DNA of 34,939 bases from JAGPHI01 sp036641735 (GTDB lineage Bacteria > Bacillota > Clostridia > Oscillospirales > Ruminococcaceae). The DNA is taken from positions 1 to 34,939 of the forward strand of contig JAVWEG010000013.1 of NCBI GenBank assembly GCA_036641735.1. The letters are read 5' to 3'. Both the position numbers and the translations under genes were made by a program. Numbering within the stretch: position 1 is the stretch's first letter; the number at the start of each line of letters is the position of its first letter. Positions 1 to 8,608 of the stretch are shown piece after piece. The notes beneath the pieces were generated by a model. The model ran no database searches. It was given only the letters and a program-made list of their open reading frames with translations, and was not told the origin of the DNA.

Positions 1-76
1 TGTATTGTGGCTCCTTGGAGCGATCTGGATGCACTGACGCGCGATTAAAATCATTCTTTACTACGTAGTTTCTCAT
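1..76 (-). CDS. N-terminal end of a small basic protein (partial)
   Basis: An open frame starts with ATG at 76-74 on the minus strand, preceded by GGAGGG three bases upstream, and runs off the left edge after 25 codons without a stop. It begins MRNYVVKNDFNRASVH and is rich in Arg, Lys, Asn and His, which looks like the start of a small basic protein rather than random sequence. I do not recognise the family. A competing reading is the end of a plus-strand gene: bases 1-48 read as an open frame ending in TAA, followed by the hairpin at 99-122. The minus reading is preferred because it has a start codon with a Shine-Dalgarno sequence, although the spacing is short. Confidence 0.4.
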   Translation of the reverse strand, partial: MRNYVVKNDFNRASVHPDRSKEPQY

Positions 77-98
77 TTTCCCTCCAGAAACAGTAAAA

Positions 99-122
99 CC
101 GCCCCGTAGGGCGGCTTATTTT
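99..122 (+). terminator. Rho-independent terminator-like hairpin
   Basis: CCGCCC at 99-104 pairs with GGGCGG at 109-114 around a 4-base loop, followed by CTTATTTT on the plus strand. It would stop transcripts arriving from the left before the sensor gene at 234. On the minus strand it is followed by TTTTACTG, so some activity in that direction is possible. Confidence 0.6.
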
Positions 123-233
123 CAGATTATCTTACAGATATGTTCTAGCTATGAAATATTTATATAGCAAAGACAAGGCTTTGAGTAGGACAATAAAAAG
201 TAAAATTGCTGTGGACAAAGAAAGGTTTACAAA

Positions 234-1568
234 ATGCCTGATATTATTAACATTGTTTTTATTATTTCTAATATAATTATTTTCGTTTGTGAATTTGTAT
301 GCTTTAAAATAGGTACATTAATTTGGAAGCCAAAAATAAGTGTGCTTTTCCCTTGTATTGTAGGTGCAACCATACTTTCCGCCGTAAATATCGGCTGCTC
401 TTTTCTTAACAATGAGCCTGCCACACATTTAATACACGTTTTTGCTTATTTTTTATTGTTTAAATTGTTATTTCATATTTCTTCGGCAGAAGCCGCTTTT
501 ACAGGTGTATTTTCCACATTTAATTTGATGTGCTGGCGAGGAATAATATCCGGAATTATTTCTTTGATTATGAAAAAGAATACATTTCAGGTGCTTTCCG
601 TAGACTTGTATTCACTTATTATATCTACGCTTGCCGTTGTCATCACTTTATTTGTATTACTGTACTACAAGTCCCCTGCTCATTTTTTGCGTATGAAAGT
701 ATTTTTTTCTTGCCAAAACGAGCTGAACACAGTGCTAAGCTTGCAAGCTGCACTTGGATTATTTATGCTTTTTAACAGCTACAATAATTATTATAATTTA
801 GACATTATTTGGTTTTCGCTTGCGCAAATAAGCACTCCTGCTATAATGTTTGTTATTTATATAATGATTTTTAATTATGGTATTAAAATAGCTAATTTAT
901 TGCAAAAAGAACTGTGGCAAGAAAACCTTACCGAACAAATAAAGCTCCGATTTGCACACAGGCAAACATATCAAAAAACCTTTGAGAAAATATCGGAATT
1001 TAAACACGTTTACAGAGAAAATATGGTGGCGGCAAATTATTGCCTTGAAAAAAACGATATAAAAGCTTTGACTGAAATATTAAATGTAAAGATGCCAAGC
1101 CTTGTGGAAAACTTACCTGTAGTAGAGCTGTTTTCAAATGTACCTGAATATGATGCCGCGTTATTCGATTGGTATAATATCAGTATCGCAAATTCAATAG
1201 ATTTCAACGCCAAATTATTTATCCCGACTCAAAGCACAATAAAGCCATATATTATACATAATTTACTGCAATTACTGCGTGAGCTGCATACTCCGCTTGC
1301 CCAAAACAGCAAAAAAAATCGAATGATTAGCATTAACAGTAAGGCTTTAAATAATTGGCTTTCTGTGCAAACAGTGAGCAGCTTTAATGGAATAATTGAA
1401 AATAAAGACGACTTACCATACTTTGTGGTAGATGATGGCATTAAAACCAAGACCTCGTATCGCAATTTAAACGAATTTGCAGCGGCTGAAAAAATGCTGA
1501 TAAGCTACACGTCAGACAACAAAACACATCAATTTTCCACTACTATATCTGTGTATTTCGGAAAATAA
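234..1568 (+). CDS. AgrC-like membrane sensor with degenerate GHKL kinase domain
   Basis: A 444-residue protein. Residues 1-220 hold about six or seven hydrophobic segments, as in AgrC-type quorum or peptide sensors. The rest follows the layout of a GHKL kinase but lacks its key motifs. The H-box keeps a histidine (FKHVYREN, H257), yet the usual Asp after it is Val. The N-box region around 340-352 (HNLLQLLRELHT) lacks the ATP/Mg-binding asparagines, and no GLGL-type G-box is present near 400-420. It is therefore probably a pseudokinase that senses and binds a partner rather than phosphorylating. The start has only a weak AAAGG ribosome site. The convergent neighbour is a soluble, intact GHKL kinase. 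No response regulator of the LytTR type lies in the window. Confidence 0.65.
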   Translation: MPDIINIVFIISNIIIFVCEFVCFKIGTLIWKPKISVLFPCIVGATILSAVNIGCSFLNNEPATHLIHVFAYFLLFKLLFHISSAEAAFTGVFSTFNLMCWRGIISGIISLIMKKNTFQVLSVDLYSLIISTLAVVITLFVLLYYKSPAHFLRMKVFFSCQNELNTVLSLQAALGLFMLFNSYNNYYNLDIIWFSLAQISTPAIMFVIYIMIFNYGIKIANLLQKELWQENLTEQIKLRFAHRQTYQKTFEKISEFKHVYRENMVAANYCLEKNDIKALTEILNVKMPSLVENLPVVELFSNVPEYDAALFDWYNISIANSIDFNAKLFIPTQSTIKPYIIHNLLQLLRELHTPLAQNSKKNRMISINSKALNNWLSVQTVSSFNGIIENKDDLPYFVVDDGIKTKTSYRNLNEFAAAEKMLISYTSDNKTHQFSTTISVYFGK

Positions 1569-1591
1569 ATTTGCAGTATTGTTTTTATTGT

Positions 1592-2650
1592 TTAAACATC
1601 GCACAGCAAAAAAGCAATAGTAAAATATCCGTTTTCGTATCCGGTTTTCATTACTCCACCGTAAGATTCCACGGTCTTGCTTATATTTTTAAGCCCTAGA
1701 CCGTGGTTATTTTTATCGTGTTTTGTAGTGACGTAAGTATATTCATCTATAGCCACAGGGGCAACAGATGTGTTTTTAATAACAATATTTAACATTGCTT
1801 TATGCGTTGCCGCTTTAATAAATATTTTACGATTTTCTTTGTTTTCTATTTTTGCACAAGCTTCAATCGCATTATCCATTGCGTTACCGAGCATTATACA
1901 CCAATCAAAATTTTCTATTTTCAGCTTTGGCTTAATATTAAGACTGTATTCCACTGCAATGCCATCATCCTGCGCCCTGCGCATTTTTTCGGTAAGCAAT
2001 ATATCAAACATATAATTGTCTGTGCTTATCGTTGGCGCCTTACTTTCCAAAATACTAAAAACAGATGTAATATATTTACGTGCTTCCTCTACATTGCCTG
2101 CAACCAGCAAGCTGTCGAAGCACAAAAAATGATTTTGCATATCGTGCCTAAACGCGCGCAAATTATTGTGCATATCCATTATATAATGATAATAGCTTTC
2201 TTGCTGTTCAAGCTGTTGCTTAAATGCAGCTTGCTGCTGTAATGTAAGCTGTACTTCTAATTCGTGATTTTTTTTTGCTAATGTCTCGCGCTCAACTAAA
2301 TGCTTTTTCATCTCGTTAAACACATCGGAAAACTCTCCAAGAAAATCGGCTTTTTGGCTATAATCTCCATTTGTTACTTGCCTTGCCTGCCACTCAAAAT
2401 GACGAAGCCCCGCTTGCAGCTCTTTTAATGAACCTGCAAGAGGATTTTCTCCCGAAATTTCTCTATTTATATCCCCATCGGAAAGGCTATCTGAAAAGCT
2501 TTTCACCTCTAAAACCGCATCGCAAAATTGTTGGAGCTTTATGGCAAATTCCTTATCGCTTTCTTGTATTTTGCTAAAATCCAACACTGCTTTTTGGGGA
2601 TTGTACAGCACATTACCAAGATATTCCGACAAAATATTTTGTACGTTCAT
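1592..2650 (-). CDS. Soluble GHKL-family sensor histidine kinase
   Basis: A 352-residue protein with no membrane segment. Residues 50-115 look like HAMP-type linker repeats (two similar GD-containing blocks), residues 115-155 are a Gln/Glu-rich coiled coil, and the kinase core follows. The H-box is FRHDMQNH with H169 as the likely phosphorylated residue. The N-box is NAMDNAIEAC (about 256-265) and the G-box is HGLGLKN (316-322), so the GHKL ATPase appears intact. The start codon overlaps the stop of the upstream V4R gene (ATGA), with AGAGGA upstream, so the two are translationally coupled. The V4R protein probably supplies the sensory input. The cognate response regulator is not next door. 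Confidence 0.85.
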   Translation of the reverse strand: MNVQNILSEYLGNVLYNPQKAVLDFSKIQESDKEFAIKLQQFCDAVLEVKSFSDSLSDGDINREISGENPLAGSLKELQAGLRHFEWQARQVTNGDYSQKADFLGEFSDVFNEMKKHLVERETLAKKNHELEVQLTLQQQAAFKQQLEQQESYYHYIMDMHNNLRAFRHDMQNHFLCFDSLLVAGNVEEARKYITSVFSILESKAPTISTDNYMFDILLTEKMRRAQDDGIAVEYSLNIKPKLKIENFDWCIMLGNAMDNAIEACAKIENKENRKIFIKAATHKAMLNIVIKNTSVAPVAIDEYTYVTTKHDKNNHGLGLKNISKTVESYGGVMKTGYENGYFTIAFLLCDV

Positions 2651-3207
2651 ATTTTATTTCCTCTTGCGATTTCTTCATCTATAGTTTTTTGTGCGTTAAA
2701 TCTGCATATTCTATCTCCTTTTGCCCAACAATCCACTTCCACTACTGTAAATTCCTTTTTATAATAATACTCAAACACTCCTGCCAAAAAGCCCTCATCG
2801 TAATTACATACAGTCTCGCCCACTATCGGAAGTCCTGAACAATCCAAATCTTCGCTCACTGTCAAAATCATATTATTGTCTTCGTCAATGCTTTCAACTC
2901 TAAGTATTCCGATTTTAAGCTCCTTTAGCCTACATTGAAGCTCTGCAATGTAATTTGCTTTATCTTTTGTGATATCAAGCAGATTTTCGGCAAAATGCAA
3001 GCCAGCCTTGCGTCCGCCTTCTCTTATTAGCTCTGTAGCCGTTTGTTTTCCGAGTGCTTCAATCAAAGTTTCACGCATTGTGTATTCAAAAAGCCTATAT
3101 ACCGCTACCGGTAAGGTTTCGCCTAAACCCCCTCTTGCCTCGGCAATATCGCCAAGTAAAGACCAATGAAATGTGTCTGCTGTTTTAAATGCTGATAAAT
3201 CTGACAT
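2647..3207 (-). CDS. V4R-domain ligand sensor protein
   Basis: A 186-residue soluble protein. The C-terminal half has the V4R (4-vinyl reductase) pattern: a block around DCSGLPIVGETVCNYDEGF (122-140), then E157 and the cysteine pair in VDCWAKGDRICRF (C160, C168). V4R proteins are known small-molecule sensors, seen in bacterial regulators of aromatic-compound genes, BchJ-like proteins and TRAPP relatives. Some bind metal or hydrophobic ligands through the conserved cysteines. It is the first gene of a two-gene unit with the GHKL kinase, and the ATGA overlap suggests fixed stoichiometry. Inference: it is the detached sensory subunit of that kinase. The start has a strong AAGGAGGG site. The ligand cannot be told from sequence. 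Confidence 0.8.
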   Translation of the reverse strand: MSDLSAFKTADTFHWSLLGDIAEARGGLGETLPVAVYRLFEYTMRETLIEALGKQTATELIREGGRKAGLHFAENLLDITKDKANYIAELQCRLKELKIGILRVESIDEDNNMILTVSEDLDCSGLPIVGETVCNYDEGFLAGVFEYYYKKEFTVVEVDCWAKGDRICRFNAQKTIDEEIARGNKI

Positions 3208-3237
3208 AATACCCTCCTTATACTGTGTTATAAATTA

Positions 3238-3265
3238 ATATTACGCTATATAAGCTAAGATACAA
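3238..3265 (-). promoter_or_regulatory. Candidate sigmaA promoter of the V4R-kinase unit
   Basis: On the minus strand TTGTAT (3265-3260) is followed after 16 bases by TAATAT (3243-3238), about 30 bases before the V4R start at 3207. It is a plausible but not perfect -35/-10 pair. Confidence 0.35.
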
Positions 3266-3287
3266 AAACTTACTAAAAGGTTCATTT

Positions 3288-4031
3288 TTACCACAGAAAT
3301 GTAATATAATTACGTTCAAACAAATTATCCGACATAAGTGGCATATAAAAATCTCCTATACCTTTTTTGTATCCGAGGTCTTTTAATATTTTGGCTTCCA
3401 TTGCATTGTCAACACCATCGCAAACGGTATCAATACCAAATTTCGTGCATATTAAAACAATTTCTTTTAATATGCAATATTTTCTGCTATCTAATGTTAC
3501 ATCACCGAATAAAGTTTTGCTTATTACTATTCCGCTAGGCTTTATTTCATTTAATAATTCAACAAACACTGCCATAGTAGCAATATCGCCAAGATACATT
3601 TTTATATTATGGCGCATAAAATGTTTTAAACTTTTTGATACCTCATTTACATTGTCAATACTTTCGGCATTTACGAGCAATAAATTTATGCTGTTTTCAG
3701 GCAAATTAAAGCTTTTTATTAATGATGTTATTTCATAAATATTGTAAGGATTAATTATTGTGCAAACCGAAATAGCTACAAAAACAGGCAATATTTTTTT
3801 ACTTTTTTTAAAAATATTTTTTTGTAACTCACCTGCTTTTTCAAGCGCCGACAAATCTAATTTTGCTATATATTCTGCTTTTTTCGTACTGTCTTGGAAA
3901 TCAACATCATTTGGTGTTGCCTTCACATTATTTTTATTAAAAGTTTTTATTCCAACAACATTATTTGTCACTAAATCAAATTGAGCTTGATAATATATTC
4001 CCATATTATCAAAATTATCTTCCAAAATCAT
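3288..4031 (-). CDS. Degenerate EAL-domain protein
   Basis: A 247-residue protein. The start at 4031 is chosen over an in-frame ATG 38 codons upstream because AGGAGG lies 7 bases before it. The fold follows EAL phosphodiesterases, but all catalytic motifs are altered. The EAL motif position reads VGIKTF (26-31), the DDFG loop reads LGDIAT (147-152), the AEGVE motif reads CDGVDN (204-209), and the final QG(Y/F)-type motif reads GIGDFYMP. Loss of the metal-binding acidic residues means it should not hydrolyse c-di-GMP. It could bind the dinucleotide or act as a protein-binding regulator. It may share signalling context with the REC-GGDEF gene 1.9 kb upstream on the same strand, though a terminator separates the transcripts. 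Confidence 0.7.
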   Translation of the reverse strand: MILEDNFDNMGIYYQAQFDLVTNNVVGIKTFNKNNVKATPNDVDFQDSTKKAEYIAKLDLSALEKAGELQKNIFKKSKKILPVFVAISVCTIINPYNIYEITSLIKSFNLPENSINLLLVNAESIDNVNEVSKSLKHFMRHNIKMYLGDIATMAVFVELLNEIKPSGIVISKTLFGDVTLDSRKYCILKEIVLICTKFGIDTVCDGVDNAMEAKILKDLGYKKGIGDFYMPLMSDNLFERNYITFLW

Positions 4032-4333
4032 TTCATATCCTCCTGCAAATATTTCTTCTCTATTAAAATACCAGTATTCAAACAAATTTACAGAAAATTT
4101 GGTGTAAATGCTATTTATTAAGTTGCAAATCAACAAATAAAACACTTGTATTTATTTCACTAATGAAAAACCGAATAGTTAAAACTTTAGTGTTACACAG
4201 ATAGGTTTGTATAGAAAAGGCGCGATTTTAAAATCGCATAGGTTTTTATCTTTGTACCGCACAAAAAGCTTTAAATATTATAAGTAGCTTTGTGCAAGCT
4301 GAATATAAGCGATAAAAAGCACAATAAAAAAAT
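4032..4333. other. Intergenic leader of the EAL gene; no gene seen
   Basis: About 300 bases without a credible open frame. It holds a 16-base perfect palindrome (GCGATTTTAAAATCGC, 4222-4237) and, further out, an imperfect hairpin formed by GCACAAAGC and GCTTTTTGTGC-like arms near 4257-4300. I looked for a c-di-GMP riboswitch (GEMM-type GNRA and GCAAA motifs) and did not see one. Confidence 0.5.
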
Positions 4334-4379
4334 CCCCTTAAAATTGACTTTGGTTATTTCCTCGGTCAATTTTAAGGGG
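4334..4379 (-). terminator. Strong terminator of the amylase unit
   Basis: CCCCTTAAAATTGAC (4334-4348) pairs perfectly over 15 bases with GTCAATTTTAAGGGG (4365-4379). On the minus strand the stem is followed by GATTTTTTTATTG, a good T-run. It lies just after the amylase stop codon. Confidence 0.9.
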
Positions 4380-4407
4380 AACGTATTAAAATGAAAGCGG
4401 CGATTAT

Positions 4408-5847
4408 TTATTTTTGCCTTACATATACTCTTGCGCTGCCACCGTCTACGCTAAATACCGCGCAGCCGTCGTCATCTATTGTTACTGCACTGCCGCCGCC
4501 CGTTACAGGCGCAAATACTTTTTTTGCGTGCTGCGTACCTACGTACATTCTTTTCTCGCCTCCGGGGCCGTCTGATAAAAGCACCGCAATTCCGCTTGTG
4601 TCGCGGTCACTTACGCCCTCACGCGTCCACGCTATAATATTAGGGTGGTCAAAATAATCGTGCTGCACTCCGTATGCCGCCGTTTTACGCGCTTTAATCA
4701 TTGCGGTAATTGCATCTCCCACAGGCGATATATTATCGTGCTGTATGCCATAATAGTCTCCATAAAAAACGCACGGATAGCCTGCTTCTCGCAAAAGTAT
4801 AATGGCATATGCAAGCGGCTTAAACCATCCGTCCACCCAGCTTGCCAATGCCTGCCCCGGCTGTGTATCGTGATTATCCACAAAAGTAACTGCCTTAGTG
4901 GGATTTACAGATACTAAAGAATTATCCAGAATATGGCGCATATCATAATCGCCTCTACCGTGAGATGCCGCAAAAAAATTGAAATGTAACGGCACATCAA
5001 AGAGGCTCATACATTCCCTACAAGCGCCAAGATAATGCTGTAATACATTTAAATCGGGCTTCCAGTATTCTCCTACCGCAAACAATTCTTTACCTGTTTT
5101 GCTGCGCAGCCGCTCAAGCCAGCCGGTAAAAAACTCGAAGCTAATATGTTTTACAGCATCTAATCTCAGCCCGTCTACACCTGTTTCGTTAAGATACCAC
5201 AAACCCCAATTGTCAAGCTCATTTATCACCTCGGGATTGCTCATATCTAAATCTGCGCCCATTAAATAATCGTAATTTCCATTTTCTCCGTCTACTTCTT
5301 TATCCCAGCTTTTGCCATCTAGCTTAAATACAGCGCTACGCTTTTTGGCGGCATCCCAATCTACTCCGTCAAAATGGCTTTTATTCCAAGTAAATGTGCT
5401 ATATTTGCCATTGCGGTTTGGAAAATTAAATTTTGTATAAACGCTTATTGTTTCTTTTCCCGACACCGTATTATTGCGATTGTTTCCTGCATCCTCTACG
5501 GCTTGTGCATTTTCACATTCGTCTGCACCGATACGATGATTTAGTACAATGTCGGCGAGTACTTGCAGCCCTGCCTTGTGCAAAGCTTCAATCGCCTGTA
5601 AATATTCCACTTTTGTACCATATTTAGTAGGTATACTCCCCTTTTGATTAAATTCTCCGAGGTCATACGTATCGTACACGCCGTAACCAACGTCATTTAC
5701 ACCATTTGCCCCTTTATAAGCAGGCGGCAACCACACCGCAGTAATTCCAACATCTGCAAGGCTTTGTGCTTGCTGTGCTGTGTGCTGCCAATGCTTTGCA
5801 TCATCTGGCAAATACCATTCAAAATATTGTATTAAAGTTCCGTTCAA
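4408..5847 (-). CDS. Cytoplasmic alpha-amylase (GH13, AmyA type)
   Basis: A 479-residue GH13 alpha-amylase hydrolysing internal alpha-1,4 links of starch, glycogen or maltodextrin. Conserved regions are present: I, DIVLNH (about 99-104); II, GLRLDAVKH with nucleophile D230; III, VGEYWK with acid/base E260; IV, FVDNHD with D327. The N-terminus NGTLIQYFEWY is typical of the Bacillus/E. coli AmyA subfamily (GH13_5). No signal peptide is seen, so it should act inside the cell on glycogen or imported dextrins. The start is read as TTG at 5847 because GAGG lies nine bases upstream. Two TTG codons further upstream have no room for a ribosome site. It follows the GGDEF gene by 36 bases, so the two are probably co-transcribed. 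Confidence 0.92.
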   Translation of the reverse strand: MNGTLIQYFEWYLPDDAKHWQHTAQQAQSLADVGITAVWLPPAYKGANGVNDVGYGVYDTYDLGEFNQKGSIPTKYGTKVEYLQAIEALHKAGLQVLADIVLNHRIGADECENAQAVEDAGNNRNNTVSGKETISVYTKFNFPNRNGKYSTFTWNKSHFDGVDWDAAKKRSAVFKLDGKSWDKEVDGENGNYDYLMGADLDMSNPEVINELDNWGLWYLNETGVDGLRLDAVKHISFEFFTGWLERLRSKTGKELFAVGEYWKPDLNVLQHYLGACRECMSLFDVPLHFNFFAASHGRGDYDMRHILDNSLVSVNPTKAVTFVDNHDTQPGQALASWVDGWFKPLAYAIILLREAGYPCVFYGDYYGIQHDNISPVGDAITAMIKARKTAAYGVQHDYFDHPNIIAWTREGVSDRDTSGIAVLLSDGPGGEKRMYVGTQHAKKVFAPVTGGGSAVTIDDDGCAVFSVDGGSARVYVRQK

Positions 5848-5883
5848 TGACAACAACCTCTTTTATATTATATATTTTAAAGT

Positions 5884-6780
5884 TTAAATTATTTTAAATT
5901 GTACGTTGTTTCGTCCGTTTTCTTTAGCTTTGTACAACATTTTATCTGCGTATTCCAGTACTGCATCAAGCGACATCTCGTAAGACGATGAAACAGTAAC
6001 TCCACCGATGCTCAATGTGATAACGCTTGCCGCTAAAGATGCTCTGTGCTGAATGGCAAGCATTTGTAAATTTCTGCGTACCTTTTCGAGCATCAATTGT
6101 ACCTCATCGGAATTTGCACCCACAAACAAACAAGCAAACTCTTCTCCGCCTATTCTTGATACTATACCATTTATCGGCTCCAGTGTTTGCTGTAGCACAT
6201 ATGCTACAGAGCGAATGGCATTATCTCCTGCCATATGTCCGTAATTATCATTATAACCCTTAAAAAAATCTATATCTGCAATTGCAAGAGAAAACAAAAT
6301 ATTGTTTTCTTTGCATTTTTGCAAAGCATCTTTTATTTGCACATCAAAGCTTCTGCGGTTAGGAATATTTGTCATTGCGTCAATCATTGCCATTTGTTCT
6401 GCATTTTTGCGATATGTATACAATTCAATATGTGTATTTACTCTTGCAAGTACCACGCTTGGACGAAACGGTTTACTTATAAAATCTACAGCGCCTACTT
6501 TAAGCGCACGTTCTTCTAAATCATCTCCACGCATACCTGTAATAAAAATTACCGGTATATCCTGCGTTCTAATATCCGCTTTAAGCCTTTTCAGCACTTC
6601 AAAGCCATCTATCCCCTGCATTATTACATCCAGTAAAATAAGGCTGGGCTTTATTTCAAATGCTTTTTCTATACCCATTTCACCGCTTTGTGTTATAACG
6701 TAATTATAATATGGATTTAATATTCGTGCAAGAACAGTTAAATTAAGTATACTATCGTCTATAGACAAAACCGTTTCCAT
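5884..6780 (-). CDS. Response regulator with diguanylate cyclase domain (REC-GGDEF)
   Basis: A 298-residue PleD/WspR-like protein. The REC domain covers residues 1-120, with acidic pair D8/D9, phospho-acceptor D51 (LILLDVIM), a T/G switch at 81-82 and K103 in the ISKPF motif. A short linker leads to a GGDEF domain (130-298) with an intact active site, GGEEF at 211-215. It should make c-di-GMP when phosphorylated. No RxxD inhibitory site is visible five residues before GGEEF, so product inhibition through the I-site is not expected. AGGAG lies six bases before the ATG. The partner kinase is not adjacent. Placement directly upstream of the amylase suggests one transcript, an unusual pairing. 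Confidence 0.9.
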   Translation of the reverse strand: METVLSIDDSILNLTVLARILNPYYNYVITQSGEMGIEKAFEIKPSLILLDVIMQGIDGFEVLKRLKADIRTQDIPVIFITGMRGDDLEERALKVGAVDFISKPFRPSVVLARVNTHIELYTYRKNAEQMAMIDAMTNIPNRRSFDVQIKDALQKCKENNILFSLAIADIDFFKGYNDNYGHMAGDNAIRSVAYVLQQTLEPINGIVSRIGGEEFACLFVGANSDEVQLMLEKVRRNLQMLAIQHRASLAASVITLSIGGVTVSSSYEMSLDAVLEYADKMLYKAKENGRNNVQFKII

Positions 6781-6914
6781 TTTTTCTCCTCACAGCAATA
6801 TATATTAAATAATTTTATAAAATAAGCATTTTAGTCATTTCTTTGATATTGTAATCATTCTATCACACTGCAAGTAAAAAATCTACATAGATTTTGTGCT
6901 TTTTTGATTAAAAA

Positions 6915-6949
6915 TTAAAGCCGCACAGATAAATCCTGTGCGGCTTTAA
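6915..6949 (-). terminator. Terminator of the catalase gene
   Basis: TTAAAGCCGCACAG (6915-6928) pairs perfectly over 14 bases with CTGTGCGGCTTTAA (6936-6949). On the minus strand it is followed by TTTTAATC. It separates catalase from the REC-GGDEF/amylase unit. Confidence 0.85.
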
Positions 6950-6978
6950 AGCTAGAATAATTTTGCAATCGTTAATTA

Positions 6979-8490
6979 TTATTTATCCGACAAGGTTGCT
7001 TGTATAAGACCATTATTATCAAGCTTAGATAATGTCTTTACCTTTTCCAAATCAAGCCCCATTGCCTTTGTGATGCGAGCGCCGTATTCAGGATCTGCTA
7101 ACTGGCAATGCACTGCGTGGCGATACTTGATGTTATCTGTAACAGAGGCAATATTGCGTGCTGTATTTTCAATAAGCAATTCTTTTTTATCCTCTGTAAG
7201 CACTCTCCATAAATCTCCGCCTGCACGGAAGCAATCATCTGTAGGATCGTCCTTCGGATCGTAACGATACATCGCGCCCTCTAGCTCTAGCGGCGGCTCC
7301 ATTACTTCGGGCTGCGCTGTCCACGCACCATAGCTATTAGGTGTATATGCCGGCGCGCCGCCGTAATTGCCATCTACACGCATAGCGCCGTCACGATGAT
7401 ACTCGTTTACTTCACATTTGGCGCGGTTTACAGGTATTTCGTTATGATTTACACCTAAGCGATAGCGCTGTGCATCGCCATAAGCAAACAAACGTCCTTG
7501 CAAAAAGCGGTCAGGCGAAAAGCCGATACCCGGCACTACGTGGGCAGGAGTAAATGCCGCTTGCTCTACCTCGGCAAAATAATTGTCCGGGTTACGGTTA
7601 AGCTCCAACACACCTACTTCTATAAGCGGATATTCCTTGTGCTTCCAAATTTTAGTGATATCAAACGGATTTTCATAATGATTTTTCGCCTGTTCCTCTG
7701 TCATTATCTGCACATACATTGTCCACTTCGGAAAGTCTTTGCGCTCAATTGCTTCATATAAATCACGTCCGTGGCTTTCTCTGTCCATACCTGCCAGCTT
7801 TTCAGCTTCTTGGTCTGTAAGATTTTTGATACCTTGCTGTGTTTTAAGATGGAATTTGCACCATACACGCTCGTTTTTCACATTGTAAAAGCTGAATGTA
7901 TGTTCGCCAAAAACGTGCATATTGCGGAACGATGCAGGAATACCTCTATCCGACATTACAATAGTGGTTTGATGAAATGTTTCAGGCAAAAGTGTCCAGA
8001 AATCCCAGTTGTTTTGCGCTGAGCGCATACCTGTGCGCGGATCACGTTTTACAGCGCGATTTAAGTCTGAGAAATTGTGTACATCTCTAATAAAGAATGT
8101 TGGTGTATTGTTACCCACCAAATCCCAGTTGCCTTCTTCTGTATAAAATTTGCAGGCAAATCCTCTGATATCACGCTCTGCATCAGCAGCTCCGCGCTCT
8201 CCTGCTACTGTAGAAAATCGCACAAACACTTCCGTATCTGCGCCCTTTTGCAGTACCTTAGCACGAGTGAATTGCGAAATATCTCCTGTTACCGTAAAAT
8301 GACCGTGAGCGCCCCAGCCTTTAGCGTGCATTCTGCGTTCAGGAATAACTTCACGATTAAAATGTGCCATTTTTTCCATCAGCCACACATCTTGCATTAC
8401 TACCGGCCCTCTTGGCCCTGCTGTTATTGCATTCTCATTATCCGCTACGGGTGCGCCTACTTCATTTGTAAGTTTGTTGTATTCATTCAT
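6979..8490 (-). CDS. katA: Monofunctional haem catalase
   Basis: A 503-residue small-subunit catalase breaking down hydrogen peroxide to water and oxygen in the cytoplasm. Diagnostic parts are present: FNREVIPERRMHAKGWGAHG (44-63) with distal H55, N128 in VGNNTP, and the proximal haem-ligand signature RLFAYGDAQRYRLG with Y337. Length and end are normal for the family and no signal peptide is seen. AGGAGG lies ten bases before the ATG. It stands alone between its own promoter and terminator. A PerR-like box upstream suggests peroxide control. A haem catalase in an otherwise anaerobe-like genome points to some oxygen exposure, and haem may be taken from outside. Confidence 0.97.
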   Translation of the reverse strand: MNEYNKLTNEVGAPVADNENAITAGPRGPVVMQDVWLMEKMAHFNREVIPERRMHAKGWGAHGHFTVTGDISQFTRAKVLQKGADTEVFVRFSTVAGERGAADAERDIRGFACKFYTEEGNWDLVGNNTPTFFIRDVHNFSDLNRAVKRDPRTGMRSAQNNWDFWTLLPETFHQTTIVMSDRGIPASFRNMHVFGEHTFSFYNVKNERVWCKFHLKTQQGIKNLTDQEAEKLAGMDRESHGRDLYEAIERKDFPKWTMYVQIMTEEQAKNHYENPFDITKIWKHKEYPLIEVGVLELNRNPDNYFAEVEQAAFTPAHVVPGIGFSPDRFLQGRLFAYGDAQRYRLGVNHNEIPVNRAKCEVNEYHRDGAMRVDGNYGGAPAYTPNSYGAWTAQPEVMEPPLELEGAMYRYDPKDDPTDDCFRAGGDLWRVLTEDKKELLIENTARNIASVTDNIKYRHAVHCQLADPEYGARITKAMGLDLEKVKTLSKLDNNGLIQATLSDK

Positions 8491-8608
8491 TCGTAATTTA
8501 CCTCCTTTAAATTTTTGTTTTATAGATATATGTTTAACATTTACTTTAGTAATATTACACTTTTTGCAGCATTTTCATTACTTTTTTGTCGCAATATCTA
8601 TTAAGATA

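Noticed and set aside
1..48. Plus-strand open frame ending in TAA at 48
   Set aside because: It is only 15 codons and competes with a minus-strand frame that has its own ATG and ribosome site, so it is kept as an alternative only.
4222..4237. GCGATTTTAAAATCGC palindrome as a riboswitch or terminator
   Set aside because: No T-run after it and no riboswitch core around it; an AT-centred palindrome of this size is not rare here.
5845..5856. Alpha-amylase start at the more upstream TTG codons (5856 or 5853)
   Set aside because: The GAGG ribosome site ends at 5857, leaving no spacing; the TTG at 5847 has nine bases.
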